Source: Agapanthus africanus (lineage: Eukaryota; Streptophyta; Magnoliopsida; Asparagales; Amaryllidaceae). Taken from it: a stretch of 64,000 bases of DNA. The stretch spans positions 219,872,996-219,936,995 of the forward strand of contig JASDDO010000024.1 of the NCBI GenBank assembly GCA_030015575.1. The letters are read 5' to 3'. Positions 23,736 to 34,208 of this stretch are shown here, one piece after another; the first letter of the stretch is position 1; the number at the start of each line of letters is the position of its first letter. The notes beneath the pieces are model-generated. The model searched no databases, was not told the DNA's origin, and was given only the letters and a program-made list of their open reading frames with translations. The position numbers and the translations under genes are program-made.

Positions 23736-24650
23736 ATTGCCGAACGACGCAAAATTAGGTTCAGGATACCAAAGTTAGGCAAGTGATTTTTTATGTGGGG
23801 TGCCCATGTTAGAAGAAGAAAGGTTGAAAGAAGGAAGGTTGGATGGTGCAAGGATTTATTTGGGGCTAAAAAATTTTGCAAGTTCTATAAAATATTTGTC
23901 CTTTTTATTTTCAATTTTTTTTTTTTTGGAAAAAATTTTTGTTGCAAAAATATTTTATAGAAAAGATATGCAACAGCAAAATATTACTTGCAATTCGTTA
24001 TAATTTGAAGCATATCACAAGAATCTTTATTTGGAAAGAATTAACAGCAAAATATTTCATGCAATCAATTAAGTTCAAGCGGGGCCCACAAATCCTGCAC
24101 AAGATCGTTATTTGGAAAGGAATATATTTTTAAGGCGCACAAAATCCTGCAGGAATATTTCAGAAAAGATATAGCTAGATCTCCATAGAAAGACCAGAGA
24201 AGCTTACAGAGGAATTTTCACCTGATGACGTCACTGTGGAGCCGCCCTTCCGCGGCAAATCCTGGTTCCCACCGCGGTTCCGCGCTCCTTTTGATGGCAC
24301 AGATCCCCACAAAATTTTTGGTGCAACGAATCGTCAAGACGGCCGCGTTTCCGCGTCCTAAGGTGGGTATTGGCCGCGGAATCGCGGCGGGTTGGGGAGT
24401 TTGGGGCTTCAAAATTTTTCTGCCTCTCTGTTTTGAAAATCCCCCTCTATTCCAATCTTTTGATTTCTGTTTCGCTTTCTGGATTTTTCCAGATCCGTCT
24501 CGATTGTTCCTGCAAGATTCACACAACAAAGTACCCTTTCCAAAAAAATAACAATTGATATATTTTTATAATTTTTGGTTTTTTTAGATTTTTATGATTT
24601 TTTTAAATTTTATGATTAACCCGAAATTACGAAAAGAAAATTCTACGCCA
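23736..24650 (-). other. 5' leader region of element B
   Basis: Untranslated leader between the primer site and the large frame. It contains several CCGCGG-centred or GCGGAA-type GC palindromes (24239-24395), similar in type to those in the LTR, in an otherwise AT-rich stretch. No protein-coding signal is recognised. Confidence 0.5.
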
Positions 24651-24668
24651 TCCCCGGCAACGGCGCCA
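24651..24668 (-). promoter_or_regulatory. Original primer-binding site of element B (tRNA-Asp)
   Basis: On the minus strand TGGCGCCGTTGCCGGGGA is complementary to the last 18 bases of plant tRNA-Asp including CCA. It is not next to the LTR: ten bases and a complete tRNA copy lie between. Confidence 0.85.
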
Positions 24669-24678
24669 TTTGATTTTT

Positions 24679-24753
24679 GGTTTTGTAGTATAGTGGTGAG
24701 TATTCCCGCCTGTCACGCGGGTGACCCGGGTTCGATCCCCGGCAACGGCGCCA
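24679..24753 (+). other. Reverse-transcribed tRNA-Asp copy at the LTR junction
   Basis: 75 bases match a full tRNA-Asp with CCA: D-arm (TAGTATAGTGG), anticodon GTC at 24712-24714, T-arm GGTTCGATCCC and 3' CGGCGCCA. Only the 5' acceptor strand deviates (GGTTTTG where GTCGTTG is usual). Plant nuclear tRNA genes do not encode CCA, so this is a copied tRNA and not a gene. Its 3' end abuts the LTR start, so its last 18 bases serve as a second primer-site copy. Confidence 0.88.
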
Positions 24754-26147
24754 TTTGATTGGAGTGATTTAGCGTGCTTGCGCTTTTAAAAGATAGATCA
24801 AAAATATTTGTAACCGCAATCAAGAACGGCGTCGCTTTGCAGCTAGCCGGTGAGTACGGGTCGGTCCACAGGGATGTTGTGAATTTCCTAATCGCGCTAA
24901 CGAGTTAATTCCGAAGGGTGTTCGGATTGATTATTAAATCTAAAAATTGAAGTTGTATGATACTAGGATTAGAAACTTGCTAGGATTAGGTTTAGGGAAA
25001 ATTTGGTAAACAAAGATCTACATCTCTTTCCATTGCCTTTAATTAAAGATATCATATTAGTGTTATGGTAAATCTTAACAAAGGGGATTAGGATGATTGG
25101 AAAGATTGATTCTTCCTCTAGATCCTTGTCCTTCCTTTCTTAATCTTTACCCTAACCTCCATGGAAAACCTTAGAATCCGGGCCTTTAGACTACGGAATC
25201 ACCGTTACCTCGAGGGTAGAGTGCCGTAGGGAGCGGAATAAGAAGGTATGCATGGAGTTCTAATTTTCATAAAAGATTGGCAAAGAAAAGAGATGAGAGA
25301 TCTTCATCTCTCAAATCCTTTCCTATTCCTAACCCTAACAAGCGAGGAAACTACTCGCTCATTAAGGAATTGAAGAACATTTATCTAGGGCAGAGAATAA
25401 AAATTACCTAGGGCAAGAATTGAAATCTAAACTAGAGCAAGGAATTAAATCTACTTACAGATGAATCTCTCAAATCATCAACGCAGGGTTGTCAGATCTG
25501 AATTCATGAATTGAAAAGAAACACCGATGCTCTCCAAAAGAATTCTAAAATTTATTAATGAAGGGAGGCATAAAGTTTACAATGAATTAGAGTCCCTATT
25601 TATAGAAGATAGGAAACCCTAGGGTTACAATGACTTGCATGTTTGCATTTACAAAAATAGCCCTCTAGGAAGACCGGTCAACAAAGCCACTGAATTTTGG
25701 TAAAAAATAATTCTCTTTTTGTCTTCTTCTGGCCGCGGAACCGCGGCAATGGTGGGCTTAGGCCGCGGTTCCGCGGCCCTTTAGTTGGCTCACATGCTGA
25801 AATTTCAGGGTTTTGTTCTTTGTCCTTTTTGGCTTCTGGTTCTTTGGTTCTTTTACAAATTGGGCTTCTACATTAGCTCCAGATCTTCAGTGAATAATTA
25901 TGGTGAACTTTAACCGTTGCTTTGTGTTGACGTCTTGAACCTTGCTTTGTGAACTGTTTCTTATGTAGGCTTGATCAAGATCTTCTGTTCATTGGTTAAA
26001 ATTCACTTTTTCATCATCTTTACCTCGTTTTCACTGTTTTCTGTCCAAGAACCTGTAACCTGTAACATGTAGCAGTTAAAAGCACCTGTTTTCATTGTAA
26101 AATGCATAAGAATGGGGAATATAAAATACAATATTATGGTGTGAACA
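24754..26147 (-). repeat. 5' LTR of element B
   Basis: Nearly identical to 18927-20327, ending GGTGTGAACA before the flank GGAGC. It has the same TATA box and CCGCGG palindromes. The main indel is a 7-bp loss near 26074. Confidence 0.9.
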
Positions 26148-27970
26148 GGAGCAGGGTGTCACTTTCAGGAGCTTCATTGCTCGTTTCCTTCGTGAGGACG
26201 CTTTATCGAAGACAGCCCCGAAGTTTGCCAACATTGGGGACCCCTTTGGGTTCGGTCCGAAGAGGTTGCCGGCCAACGAATCAGATTTACCTCAGTATTA
26301 CATCCCTATTATATCGCCGATATCTTTTGAATCCATTGCTGTCCCAGGCATGGACGAGGAGACGTTCTTTATGGGGTTTGTTAGTGTCTGGCTTAGTTGG
26401 TTCGTTATCCCCATGCATCGCCGCTTCATGAGAGCCTCGGTCATCTACCCGGCTCATCGTATTGCTGAGGGGATGCGGTTGGCTATCGGCATCCCGGCCT
26501 TGGCGCACCTCTATAACGGATTGGGCACCGCAGCTAATACCTCTACGCCTAGCGTGGACGTAGTGAACTTTTCGCTTCATTATTTCACGTCGTGGATCGA
26601 AATGCATGTGCTGGGGTCTTTTGCTATGCATCAGAGGCCTGCCTTTTACGACGCCTATCCCTTCCCGCGACTTATGCGACTGGTGGGTGCTTCTGCTGCC
26701 GACCCAACTCAATTTGGGGCTATTCGGGTGCTGATTTCTCCTCATGCCACCGCTGGCGGGTTGGTTTTTAATGATCGGGTTTTGTCTACTCCTTCGGGTC
26801 CCGTTCAACAACTCTGGGACCGGTCGAAAGACAACGCGCCTTCTCTGAAGCCCCGGGAGGCCACGCATTTGTATACAATTAGACCGGGCTACTTGGTGTT
26901 TCACCAGGATAGTGCAGCTCTTTTTATGCTGTACAATCCGCATCGATTTGCCCGGCAGCTTGGATACGACCAGGGCATTCCTTTTGAGGCTTTTATAGTC
27001 GCCCCGATCCCTTCGCTCGATGCTGTTCGCGATGCCGCCCATCATTTCATGAGGCTGAACACCGGCTCTCATTTCATGGTCCCTGAAGCCGAGTACATCC
27101 CCCGATGCGTAGGTGCATTTACGGGCTGGTATCTTCATCGGATTACCCCAATTATTGCTGAAGAAAGAAGGGTTCTTCTTGGTCACGACGCCCCTCCTCA
27201 GGTTTCGGGAGTTAATCTGCGACCGAGGGTTCCAGTCCGCTTCCCTTTGAGGGAGATTGGCACCGCCCTCATTCCGGGGGAGTCAGGGGTAGACCTTACT
27301 CCAACAGCTGGTATGCCCTTGGGTTCCCGATCGCGGGGTAAACGGGCTCCAGTAGTAGCACCTCTGCCTGTGGCGGCACCGCCCCCCGTGGCGTCGACAA
27401 TGGCGATGTCGTCCTCGGTTGTGGCACTAAGCGAAAGTAATAGGGATGAGGGCGCTGAAGGCGATGTGGGCCAGCGCCGCCCTAAGGCTTCGCGAGGGAG
27501 GAAGCGGTCATCCTCAGCGACCGGCTCTGGGTCTAAACGGCGGAGGAAAGCGGCTACCATCCCGCTTGATTCTGTGGTGGAGTCTGAGCCTATCCTTGAA
27601 GACGAACCATTGGCCTTGCAAGAGTCAAACGCTGGACTTCTCTTCCCGGGTTCGGCTGATGAGGAAGCTGCGCAGTTGGCTGAGGCCATACGGCGTTCAA
27701 AAGACGCGTCCCATAACGCCAAGGTTCCGAAGAAGTCTTATCCCGCTGTAATTTTTTACGAAGACCCTTCGTGGATTCGGCGGCGATTTATCGGCCCTTT
27801 GGAGGAATGGGGGGAAAGGGCTTTGAAGCAGGCCGCTTCAGAAGACGCCGCTGATGCGCTTTCTTTATGGACCGGCGGTCATGAATCTACCCTTAAACCC
27901 CGGCGAGCTCACCTCCTTGAGAAGGAGAAGCGGCTTGAAGAAGCCATATTGAGGGCTTCTTTGCGTATAG
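26148..27970 (+). pseudogene. Antisense gene of element A, rest of first coding exon (plant mobile domain)
   Basis: The frame continues in phase from 18926 once element B is removed and is open to the donor at 27970 (ATAG then GTACGT). It begins EQGVTFRSFIARF and contains a long globular part (PQYYIPIISPISFES, EETFFMGFVSVWLSWF) with the character of the second half of PMD proteins. It then becomes a low-complexity Ala/Pro/Arg tail with a basic stretch (SRGRKRSSS, SKRRRKAA) that could be a nuclear localisation signal. The complementary strand is also open for long stretches but shows no domain. With the part at 18125 the exon would encode roughly 870 residues. Confidence 0.75.
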
Positions 27971-28050
27971 GTACGTTGTGCTTCTTTTGTAGTCTTTTCG
28001 ATTATTTATGCTCGTGGGTATGTATCATTATTCTCATTTGAATCGTGCAG

Positions 28051-29487
28051 AATCTTCGACGCTGGGGGAGCTCCCTACTGGCCCATTAAAGCTAAAGCCC
28101 GCCGAAATTCTCAATGAAGCCTTGCTGGATGTGGAGGGGGCTGATGAGGCTGCTCCTCTCATGATAGAACCTCCAGCGGCGGTTCTTGATCTGGGAGTGC
28201 TTGCCCCTTTGGGGGAGGCTCCCTTGGAGGCCGCTGCCCCAATGACTCTTACTGAGGGCGGCCCAAAGGCTGGAAGCGAGGTAGTGGGGACTACTCTCCC
28301 TTTGTTGGAGCCTGAGGTCACGGCGGAGACCGTTGAAGCTGCTATCCCCCCGGCTCAGAATGGGAGGAGTGTTGAAGGTATCCCTCTGCGTTTTAATTTA
28401 GCAACCCCTTCATAGTCTGAACTCTTTTATCTTTCCCAGAATTGCGCGGCTTGGCGGCCACGATCGCGGATCTGTCGCCTCGCCAGTCATTTCAGCGTTT
28501 ATTGGAGATGGCAGCTCCGCAGGCGATCTCCCCTCAGCGTATTGTCCTTTCCTCTAGGCAAGGTTAGTGTCATTCGCCATTTTTTACCATAGCATTGTTA
28601 CTATTTTGCGAAATGACGTTGATGTCTCTTATAGTTTTAGAAGCCGACGATGAGGTTGAGGTCGTTGAAGGGCCAGGGGAACCTTCAGCTCCTACTTGCA
28701 TGACTGTCGGTGAGTGATATTTTATTATAGTCCCGTTCATTCTGCGTTTAGAAGTTTTACTAACATTCGCCAAATTTGAACAGCCCTGCCAGTCTCCATG
28801 GCTTTGGAATCGCGCATTGTGATGTCGCCCGGCCCCTACGCTTTGCGGGCTTCAGAACGCTTGGCCCAATTGAGCCTTGTCTCCCTATCTTCTTTCATCG
28901 AAGAGCTCCGTGCTGGTAGTGCGACCACAGCTGAAGCGTTTACCGCTGAAGCTAACGGCTCCCTCCCTTTTCTCGCCACCTATCATAGCGAGGAGGTGGT
29001 GCGGGTCTGGGTGGAGTTCTGTAGGAAGGTGGAGGCTTGTTTGTACGCTCTGGAATGTTCTCGCCTTTCCTCGGAAGCCATGGCTGCAAAAGCGGAGTTA
29101 CGAGGTCTGATAGCACGATGTGCGGCCAACATGACGTCGTGCGAGAAGAGGCTTGGCCGCAAGTTCTCGGAGAGGGAGCTAGCCTCCAAGGCGCTGGGTG
29201 AGCTTCAAGCCAACCTCACAGCTAAAGCCAACAAAGCGTATGAACTCTGGCGAGTGCTCCAGGAGTCCATAAAGGAGGTGGTGGCTCTCGATAAAGCCGC
29301 CACGTTTACTCGCGAGAGGGTTGAGGCTCATAAGGCTACTGAGAAAGAGCTCGAAGCCCGGCTTGCTTCATATCAGGCCCAACAAGCTCAGGCGGAGGCT
29401 CGCCTTTTGGAGATCTTGCGTCATGAAGCCGTGGCTCAGCAACAGAACGATGAGCTGGTGAAATTATTGCACCGCCCGCCGGCTTGA
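28051..29487 (+). pseudogene. Antisense gene of element A, exons 2 to 5
   Basis: Exons are inferred from consistent GT/AG pairs that keep phase: 28051-28377, 28440-28562, 28635-28709 and 28784-29487, ending at TGA 29485-29487. Introns are short (62-80 bp), as in plants. The encoded C-terminus is acidic and Ala-rich and then a long alpha-helical, probably coiled-coil segment (ASKALGELQANLTAKANK, EKELEARLASYQAQQAQAE). Similar coiled-coil tails are common in plant retroelement accessory proteins. No stop interrupts these exons. A cDNA or RNA-seq read would be needed to confirm the splice sites. Confidence 0.65.
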
Positions 29488-30316
29488 GGACTTGTATCTT
29501 TTCTCCCCTTTTTTTGTACATACTCATGGATGAGAGTATCTCTTTTTTTGTTTCTTTCATAAATTGTACTTGGTATCCATTTTGGTTTATGAATAAAAGA
29601 TACAATTTTCCTCTCAATGGTGTGTCCCCTTTTTTATTGAATGTATTCTGCGGATATTCTATCTTGATCTCCTCACAGGACAGCGATGGCTCAGGATTCA
29701 GGGTTAAGATATGCTTCCTAAGACTTTTGCATCTTATGAGCCACGAGGGTCCCATAAAGAAGTTTTCTCCCTATAGGTCGAGAGGGTCCCATAGGCGTAA
29801 GTTCTTCTTAAGAATCGTGAGGACTTGAAGCGGGTTTTCCCTTGAGAGTCATAAGGATCTCACAAGGGAGTTTTTTTTCTTCCTTACAGGTCGTGAGGAC
29901 CTGCAAGTGCTGGATGTGGTCACCCTTATCCGTGTTTCACGGGGTCAGAGGCTGCTCCGGGTATCGTAGTTTAAAGACGTCGCGGTCAAGGTTAAGGACC
30001 TCATAGTCCGTGGATTTAGGGACTCCACCGTCCGCTGTTAGTTTTAAGACATCACGGTCAAGGTTAAGGACCTCATAGTCCGTGGGTTTAAGGACTCCAC
30101 AGTCCGATGTGTGGTTGCAGGGACCCTTCACCTCTTTGAAGACGTTGAGGAATTACAACGCAAGGTCTCAAAGGAGTGAAGAGATGTACCCTTAAACCGA
30201 GGCAGAATCCGTAGGGAATCGGGGTGGTTGATCGTTAGTTTTAAGACATCACGGTCGAGGTTAAGGACGTCATAGTCCGTGGATTTTAAGGACTCCACAG
30301 TCCGGTATTTGCTCTG
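29488..30316 (-). other. Non-coding part of element A downstream of pol: hairpin cluster and LTR-like units
   Basis: 29735-29912 holds five tandem imperfect hairpins whose centre reads TC-GTGAG-GA or a close variant. 29960-30300 holds GGAC-N6-GTCC units and one long hairpin (30128-30175), both shared with the LTR. No open frame is supported. Confidence 0.7.
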
Positions 30317-31353
30317 GATGCTTCACACGGGTTCACTGCCGCGCTTGGCGAGGACCAGGCTCCGCTCTGGATGCTTCACACGGGTTCACTGCCGTGCTCT
30401 GCGAGGACCAGGATCCGCTCTGGACGTTTTCCACGGGGTCAAAGAGTGACATTATCCGCGTTCCACGTAACCAGGAATTTTGCACTAGATGCTTCACACG
30501 GGTTCACTGCCGTGCTCGGCGAGGACTAGGCTCCGCTCTGGATGCTTCACACGGGTTCACTGCCGTGCTCTGCGAGGACCAGGATCCGCTCTGGACGTTT
30601 TCCACGGGGTCAAAGAGTGACATTATCCACGTTCCACGTAACCAGGAATTTTGCACTAGATGCTTCACACGGGTTCACTGCCGTGCTCGACGAGGACTAG
30701 GCTCCGCTCTGGACGTTTTCCACGGGGTCAAAGAGTGACATTATCCGCGTTCCACGTGACCAGGAATTTTGCACTAGATGCTTCACACGGGTTCACTGTC
30801 GTGCTCGGCGAGGACTAGGCTCCGCTTTGGATGCTTCACACGGGTTCACTGCCGTGCTCTGCGAGGACCAGGATCCGCTCTGGACGTTTTCCACGGGGTC
30901 AAAGAGTGACATTATCCGCGTTCCACGTAACCAGGAATTTTGCACTAGATGCTTCACACGGGTTCACTGCCGTGCTCGGCGAGGACTAGGCTCCGCTCTG
31001 GACGTTTTCCACGGGGTCAAAGAGTGACATTATCCGCGTTCCACGTGACCAGGAATTTTGCACTAGATGCTTCACACGGGTTCACTGCCGTGCTCGGCGA
31101 GGACTAGGCTCCGCTCTGGATGCTTCACACGAGTTCACTACCGTGCTCTGCGAGGACCAGGATCCGCTCTGGACGTTTTCCACGGGGTCAAAGAGTGACA
31201 TTATCCGCGTTCCACGTAACCAGGAATTTTGCACTAGATGCTTCACACGGGTTCACTGCCGTGCTCGGGAGGACTAGGCTCCGCTCTGGACGTTTTCCAC
31301 GGGGTCAAAGAGTGACATTATCCGCGTTCCACGTAACCAGGAATTTTGCTGAT
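30317..31353 (-). repeat. Tandem array of two related units in the order AAB AAB AB AAB AB AAB AB
   Basis: Unit A (53 bp, starts GATGCTTCACACGGG) occurs 11 times and unit B (65 bp, starts GACGTTTTCCACGGGG) 7 times. A and B resemble each other at their starts. One AB pair also lies in each LTR (about 14812 and 46665), so the array was amplified from an LTR-type sequence. Open frames across it follow from the repeats and are not genes. Confidence 0.9.
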
Positions 31354-32530
31354 TGTATCCGCATTTCACGGGATTGGTGTTTGGCTCTCTGTGGGAATAC
31401 ATCGTCGAGTCATGGAACTGGGAGTTGCCGCTGTTCCGTTTCGCTTGATGTTGTGTCTGCTGCCATGAGACGAACGACGAGATGATCTCTAGGCTATCTG
31501 TGAACCGTCGAGATTTGGCTTCTCCTTATGATGAAACCTGGGGAAGGAGTATGATCCCTTCTTTGTTTGCGCCCCTGGATTGTATACAGGGGTAGATGTA
31601 ACATCACCTGTAGGGCGAGGATTTCACTTTTATTTTATTTCTTTTTCCACGATGCTCTATCATTTCAGCTTTTATATCGCGAAGGTCGCGATTGCCCTAT
31701 CATTTCGGCTATTTTTCGCGGTGCCCAATCATTTCGGCTATTTATTTATTTTCTGCTCGCTGCTTTTTATTGCGAGTTGTCCCATCATTTCGGCTATTTT
31801 TCATGCCTTCATTTTTACTTGCTGCTTTTTATTGCAAGTTGCCCTATCATTTCGGCTATTTTGTAGGCATGTGTGGCTTGCTAGCTTTTTCGCTGCAAGC
31901 CTGGATTTTAGGCACCGATTTCGGCATCAGCACCGCTACAACTGGAATGTTGCCAGGAGCGAATCATCATTTGCCTTTGTCGATGACGAACGAAGGTGGC
32001 TCAGCAAACAGGGTTAAGGGTCCTGTCGACCAAGGCTTTTGACTTCATGAGCCGTAAGGGTCTCACAAAGGTATTTCTCCCTACAAGTCGTGAGGATCTT
32101 GCAGGTGTATTTTCTCCTTAGGGATCGTGAGGATTCCTAAGTGTGTGCTCCTCTGTAAGTCGTAAGGATCCTACAAGAGGGCTTTCTCCTTATGGATCGA
32201 GAGGACCTACAAGGGTTGGACTTTGCTGGGGAAATGCTTATTCGCGCCCGTGGATTGTATACAAGGGTCACTATTGAGTCCCTTGTAGGGCAATATCGAA
32301 GGTTGTGGAGGATTTGCTTAAGAACAGGTTTAGGTTTCTGTAACTTAAGACTTTCAAATCTTATGAGCCGTGAGGGTCCCATAAGAGAATTCTCCTTACG
32401 AGTCGTAAGGATCTCGCAAGTGCGTTTTCTCCTTAGGAATCGTGAGGATCCCTAAGTGTGTTGCTCCTTTGTGAGTCGTAAGGATCTCACACAGGTGTTT
32501 TCTCCTTACAAGGTCGAGAGGACCCTATAA
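31354..32530 (-). other. Second hairpin-rich non-coding part of element A
   Basis: 31700-31865 holds four copies of ATCATTTCGGCTATTT. Between and after them are three hairpins: 31756-31776, 31818-31838 and 31875-31901. 32040-32530 holds about ten more TC-GTGAG-GA or TC-GTAAG-GA hairpins. No coding sequence is recognised. Confidence 0.7.
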
Positions 32531-32712
32531 GTGTCTTTTAACGAGGTTGCGCCCTTTCGGGTTTTCACAAACGCTCGCCAGTGGTCCTGCTGTTTTTACT
32601 CACGGAGCCCTTTCGGGTTTTCATCCGTGCCCGTTTTGCTCGTGGACGCACCGTTTTTTATTCTTTTTCTCTCTTTTTTTTTATCTCGTCAGCCTAAGGA
32701 TGCTGCGGTAGT

Positions 32713-32848
32713 AGTTTAGAGACGTTTCGGTCCGTCGTTAGTTTAAGGACGTTTCGGTCCGTCGTTAGTTTAAGGACGTTTCGGTCCGTCGATAGTTTAA
32801 GGACGTTTCGGTCCATCGTTAGTTTAAGGACGTTTCGGTCCGTCGTTA
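32713..32848 (-). repeat. 27-bp tandem repeat, five copies
   Basis: The unit has the form AGTTTAAGGAC-N6-GTCC plus a variable tail. The same 27-bp period and core recur in the LTRs of element A with a different loop and tail. Confidence 0.88.
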
Positions 32849-32943
32849 TGGGAAGGCCAGCTGCTGCTTGTGAAGTCTGAGCCTAGGAAGATAGCGAGCG
32901 GACATAGTCGTCGTCATCTATCATTGACTCAGGCTATGGCTCA

Positions 32944-34208
32944 TTAAGCATAGTATTTCTTTAAGAAGCGGCCGTTTATTGGCCTGAAAGGCCTTTCACC
33001 GTGCATGTCCATGAGTAGATAGGCTCCACCCTGGTAGACCTTGTCTATGATGTAAGGGCCTTCGTAGTTTGGCTCAAATTTTCCCCGCTTGGCACGATTG
33101 GGGATCATAGGTCTCTTGACTACTAGCACGAGTTCGCCTTGGCGGAATGACCTCGGCCTGGTCAATCTTTCGTACGAGCGCGTCATCTTCGCTTTGTAGG
33201 CTTCTAGATGTTGTTGCGCTATGAGCCGGGTTTCGTCGAGGGCATCAAGCTCCTCAAGCCGAAGGTGAGCATTTTCTTCGTCCGTCAGCTCGTGGTGGAC
33301 TGCCACTCGCAGAGAGGTTAACTCTATCTCGAGGGGGAGTACTGCTTCCGTCCCAAATACCAACGCGTACGGCGTTGTGTTCGTGGCCGTCTTGAATGTA
33401 GTTCGATAAGCCCAAAGGGCCTCTTGCAGCCTCTCGTGCCAGTCTCTCTTAATCCGAGAAACGGTCATTTTATGATCTTCGTCAAGGTCTTATTGAAGGC
33501 TTCGGCCAGACCGTTAGCTCGTGGATTGTAAACTGAAGAATATCTCCAGTCTATGTTGTGCTGCTGCGCGAAGCGGCTAATCTTATGGCTTCTGTAGGCT
33601 GGCCCATTATCGGAGATAATCCGCCGTGGGGTTCCGAACCGATAGATGACGTGCGTCTTGAAGAAATGGAGGATATTCTCCGTCTTCACTTCCCTCAGCG
33701 GTACTGCTTCTGCCCATTTGGAGAAGTAATCAGTTGTTGCCAGGATAAAACGATGTCCCCGAGATGATGCTGGCTCGATTGGGCCGACTATGTCAGTCCC
33801 CCACATTTCGAATGGCCAACTAGCCACCGTTGGATGTAGTGGATTCGGATGTTGGTGGATAAAGTCTCCATGAATCTGGCACGAGTGGCATTGCTTCACA
33901 TATTCGAGGCAGTCCTGGATCATCGTGGGCCAGTAGTAACACATCCGTTTAATTTTTAACTTCATCTTTGGGCCTGCTTGGTGAGAACCGCAAAGTCCGT
34001 CGTGAACTTCCTGAATGACTCTTTCCGCTTCGTCAGGTCCTAAGCATCTCAGCCATAGAGAATCAAACGATCTCTTGTATAGAGTATCGTTGACGAAGGC
34101 GAAAGATAGAGCTCGTTTCATGAGCTGATGCCTTGAGGATGTATCTTTGGGCATTTGGTGGGACTTAAGTAGTCTATGAAGACTTCCCTCCAGCCTCGGC
34201 CTTCTCAC
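32944..34208 (-). pseudogene. pol: integrase of element A, frameshifted
   Basis: The N-terminal and core parts (34208-33465) lie in one frame: zinc finger with C-x2-C (CHSC), then the catalytic triad as GTDIVGP, ISDNGPAY and LAEAFNK. The C-terminal part (33468-32944) is in another frame: RDWHERLQEALWAYRTT, typical of Tat integrases, then a GKFEPNYEGPYI block, ending at a stop at 32944. A single frameshift near 33466 separates them. There is no chromodomain, as expected for Tat. The integrase start also lies in a frame different from RT, overlapping its end at 34174-34208, so a second shift lies there or the overlap is natural. Confidence 0.92.

Larger units (their letters stand above)
18927..26147 (-). 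mobile_element. Element B: Athila-like non-autonomous LTR retrotransposon inside the antisense gene
   Basis: LTRs of 1,401 and 1,394 bp are nearly identical (about a dozen substitutions and one 7-bp indel by eye). Flanks GGAAA (18922-18926) and GGAGC (26148-26152) match 3 of 5; taking them as the TSD restores the interrupted host frame exactly, which supports the boundaries. The tRNA-Asp primer site and the AAGTTTGGGGG polypurine tract are typical of the Athila group (from memory). No gag, protease, RT or integrase is recognisable, only an unknown 680-codon frame, so the element must have been moved by another element's enzymes. A full tRNA-Asp copy sits at its 5' LTR junction. Confidence 0.88.

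Noticed and set aside
24679..24753. A functional tRNA-Asp gene
   Set aside because: It carries the CCA tail, has a mismatched 5' acceptor strand and abuts an LTR at the primer-site position. A copied primer explains it better.
26287..27722. Long minus-strand open frames opposite the antisense gene
   Set aside because: No domain is seen. They follow from the GC-rich codon use of the plus-strand gene, which shows domain signatures and consistent splicing.
30317..31353. CRISPR-like alternating array
   Set aside because: The units are two related repeats without unique spacers, and single units occur in LTRs. The genome is a plant's.
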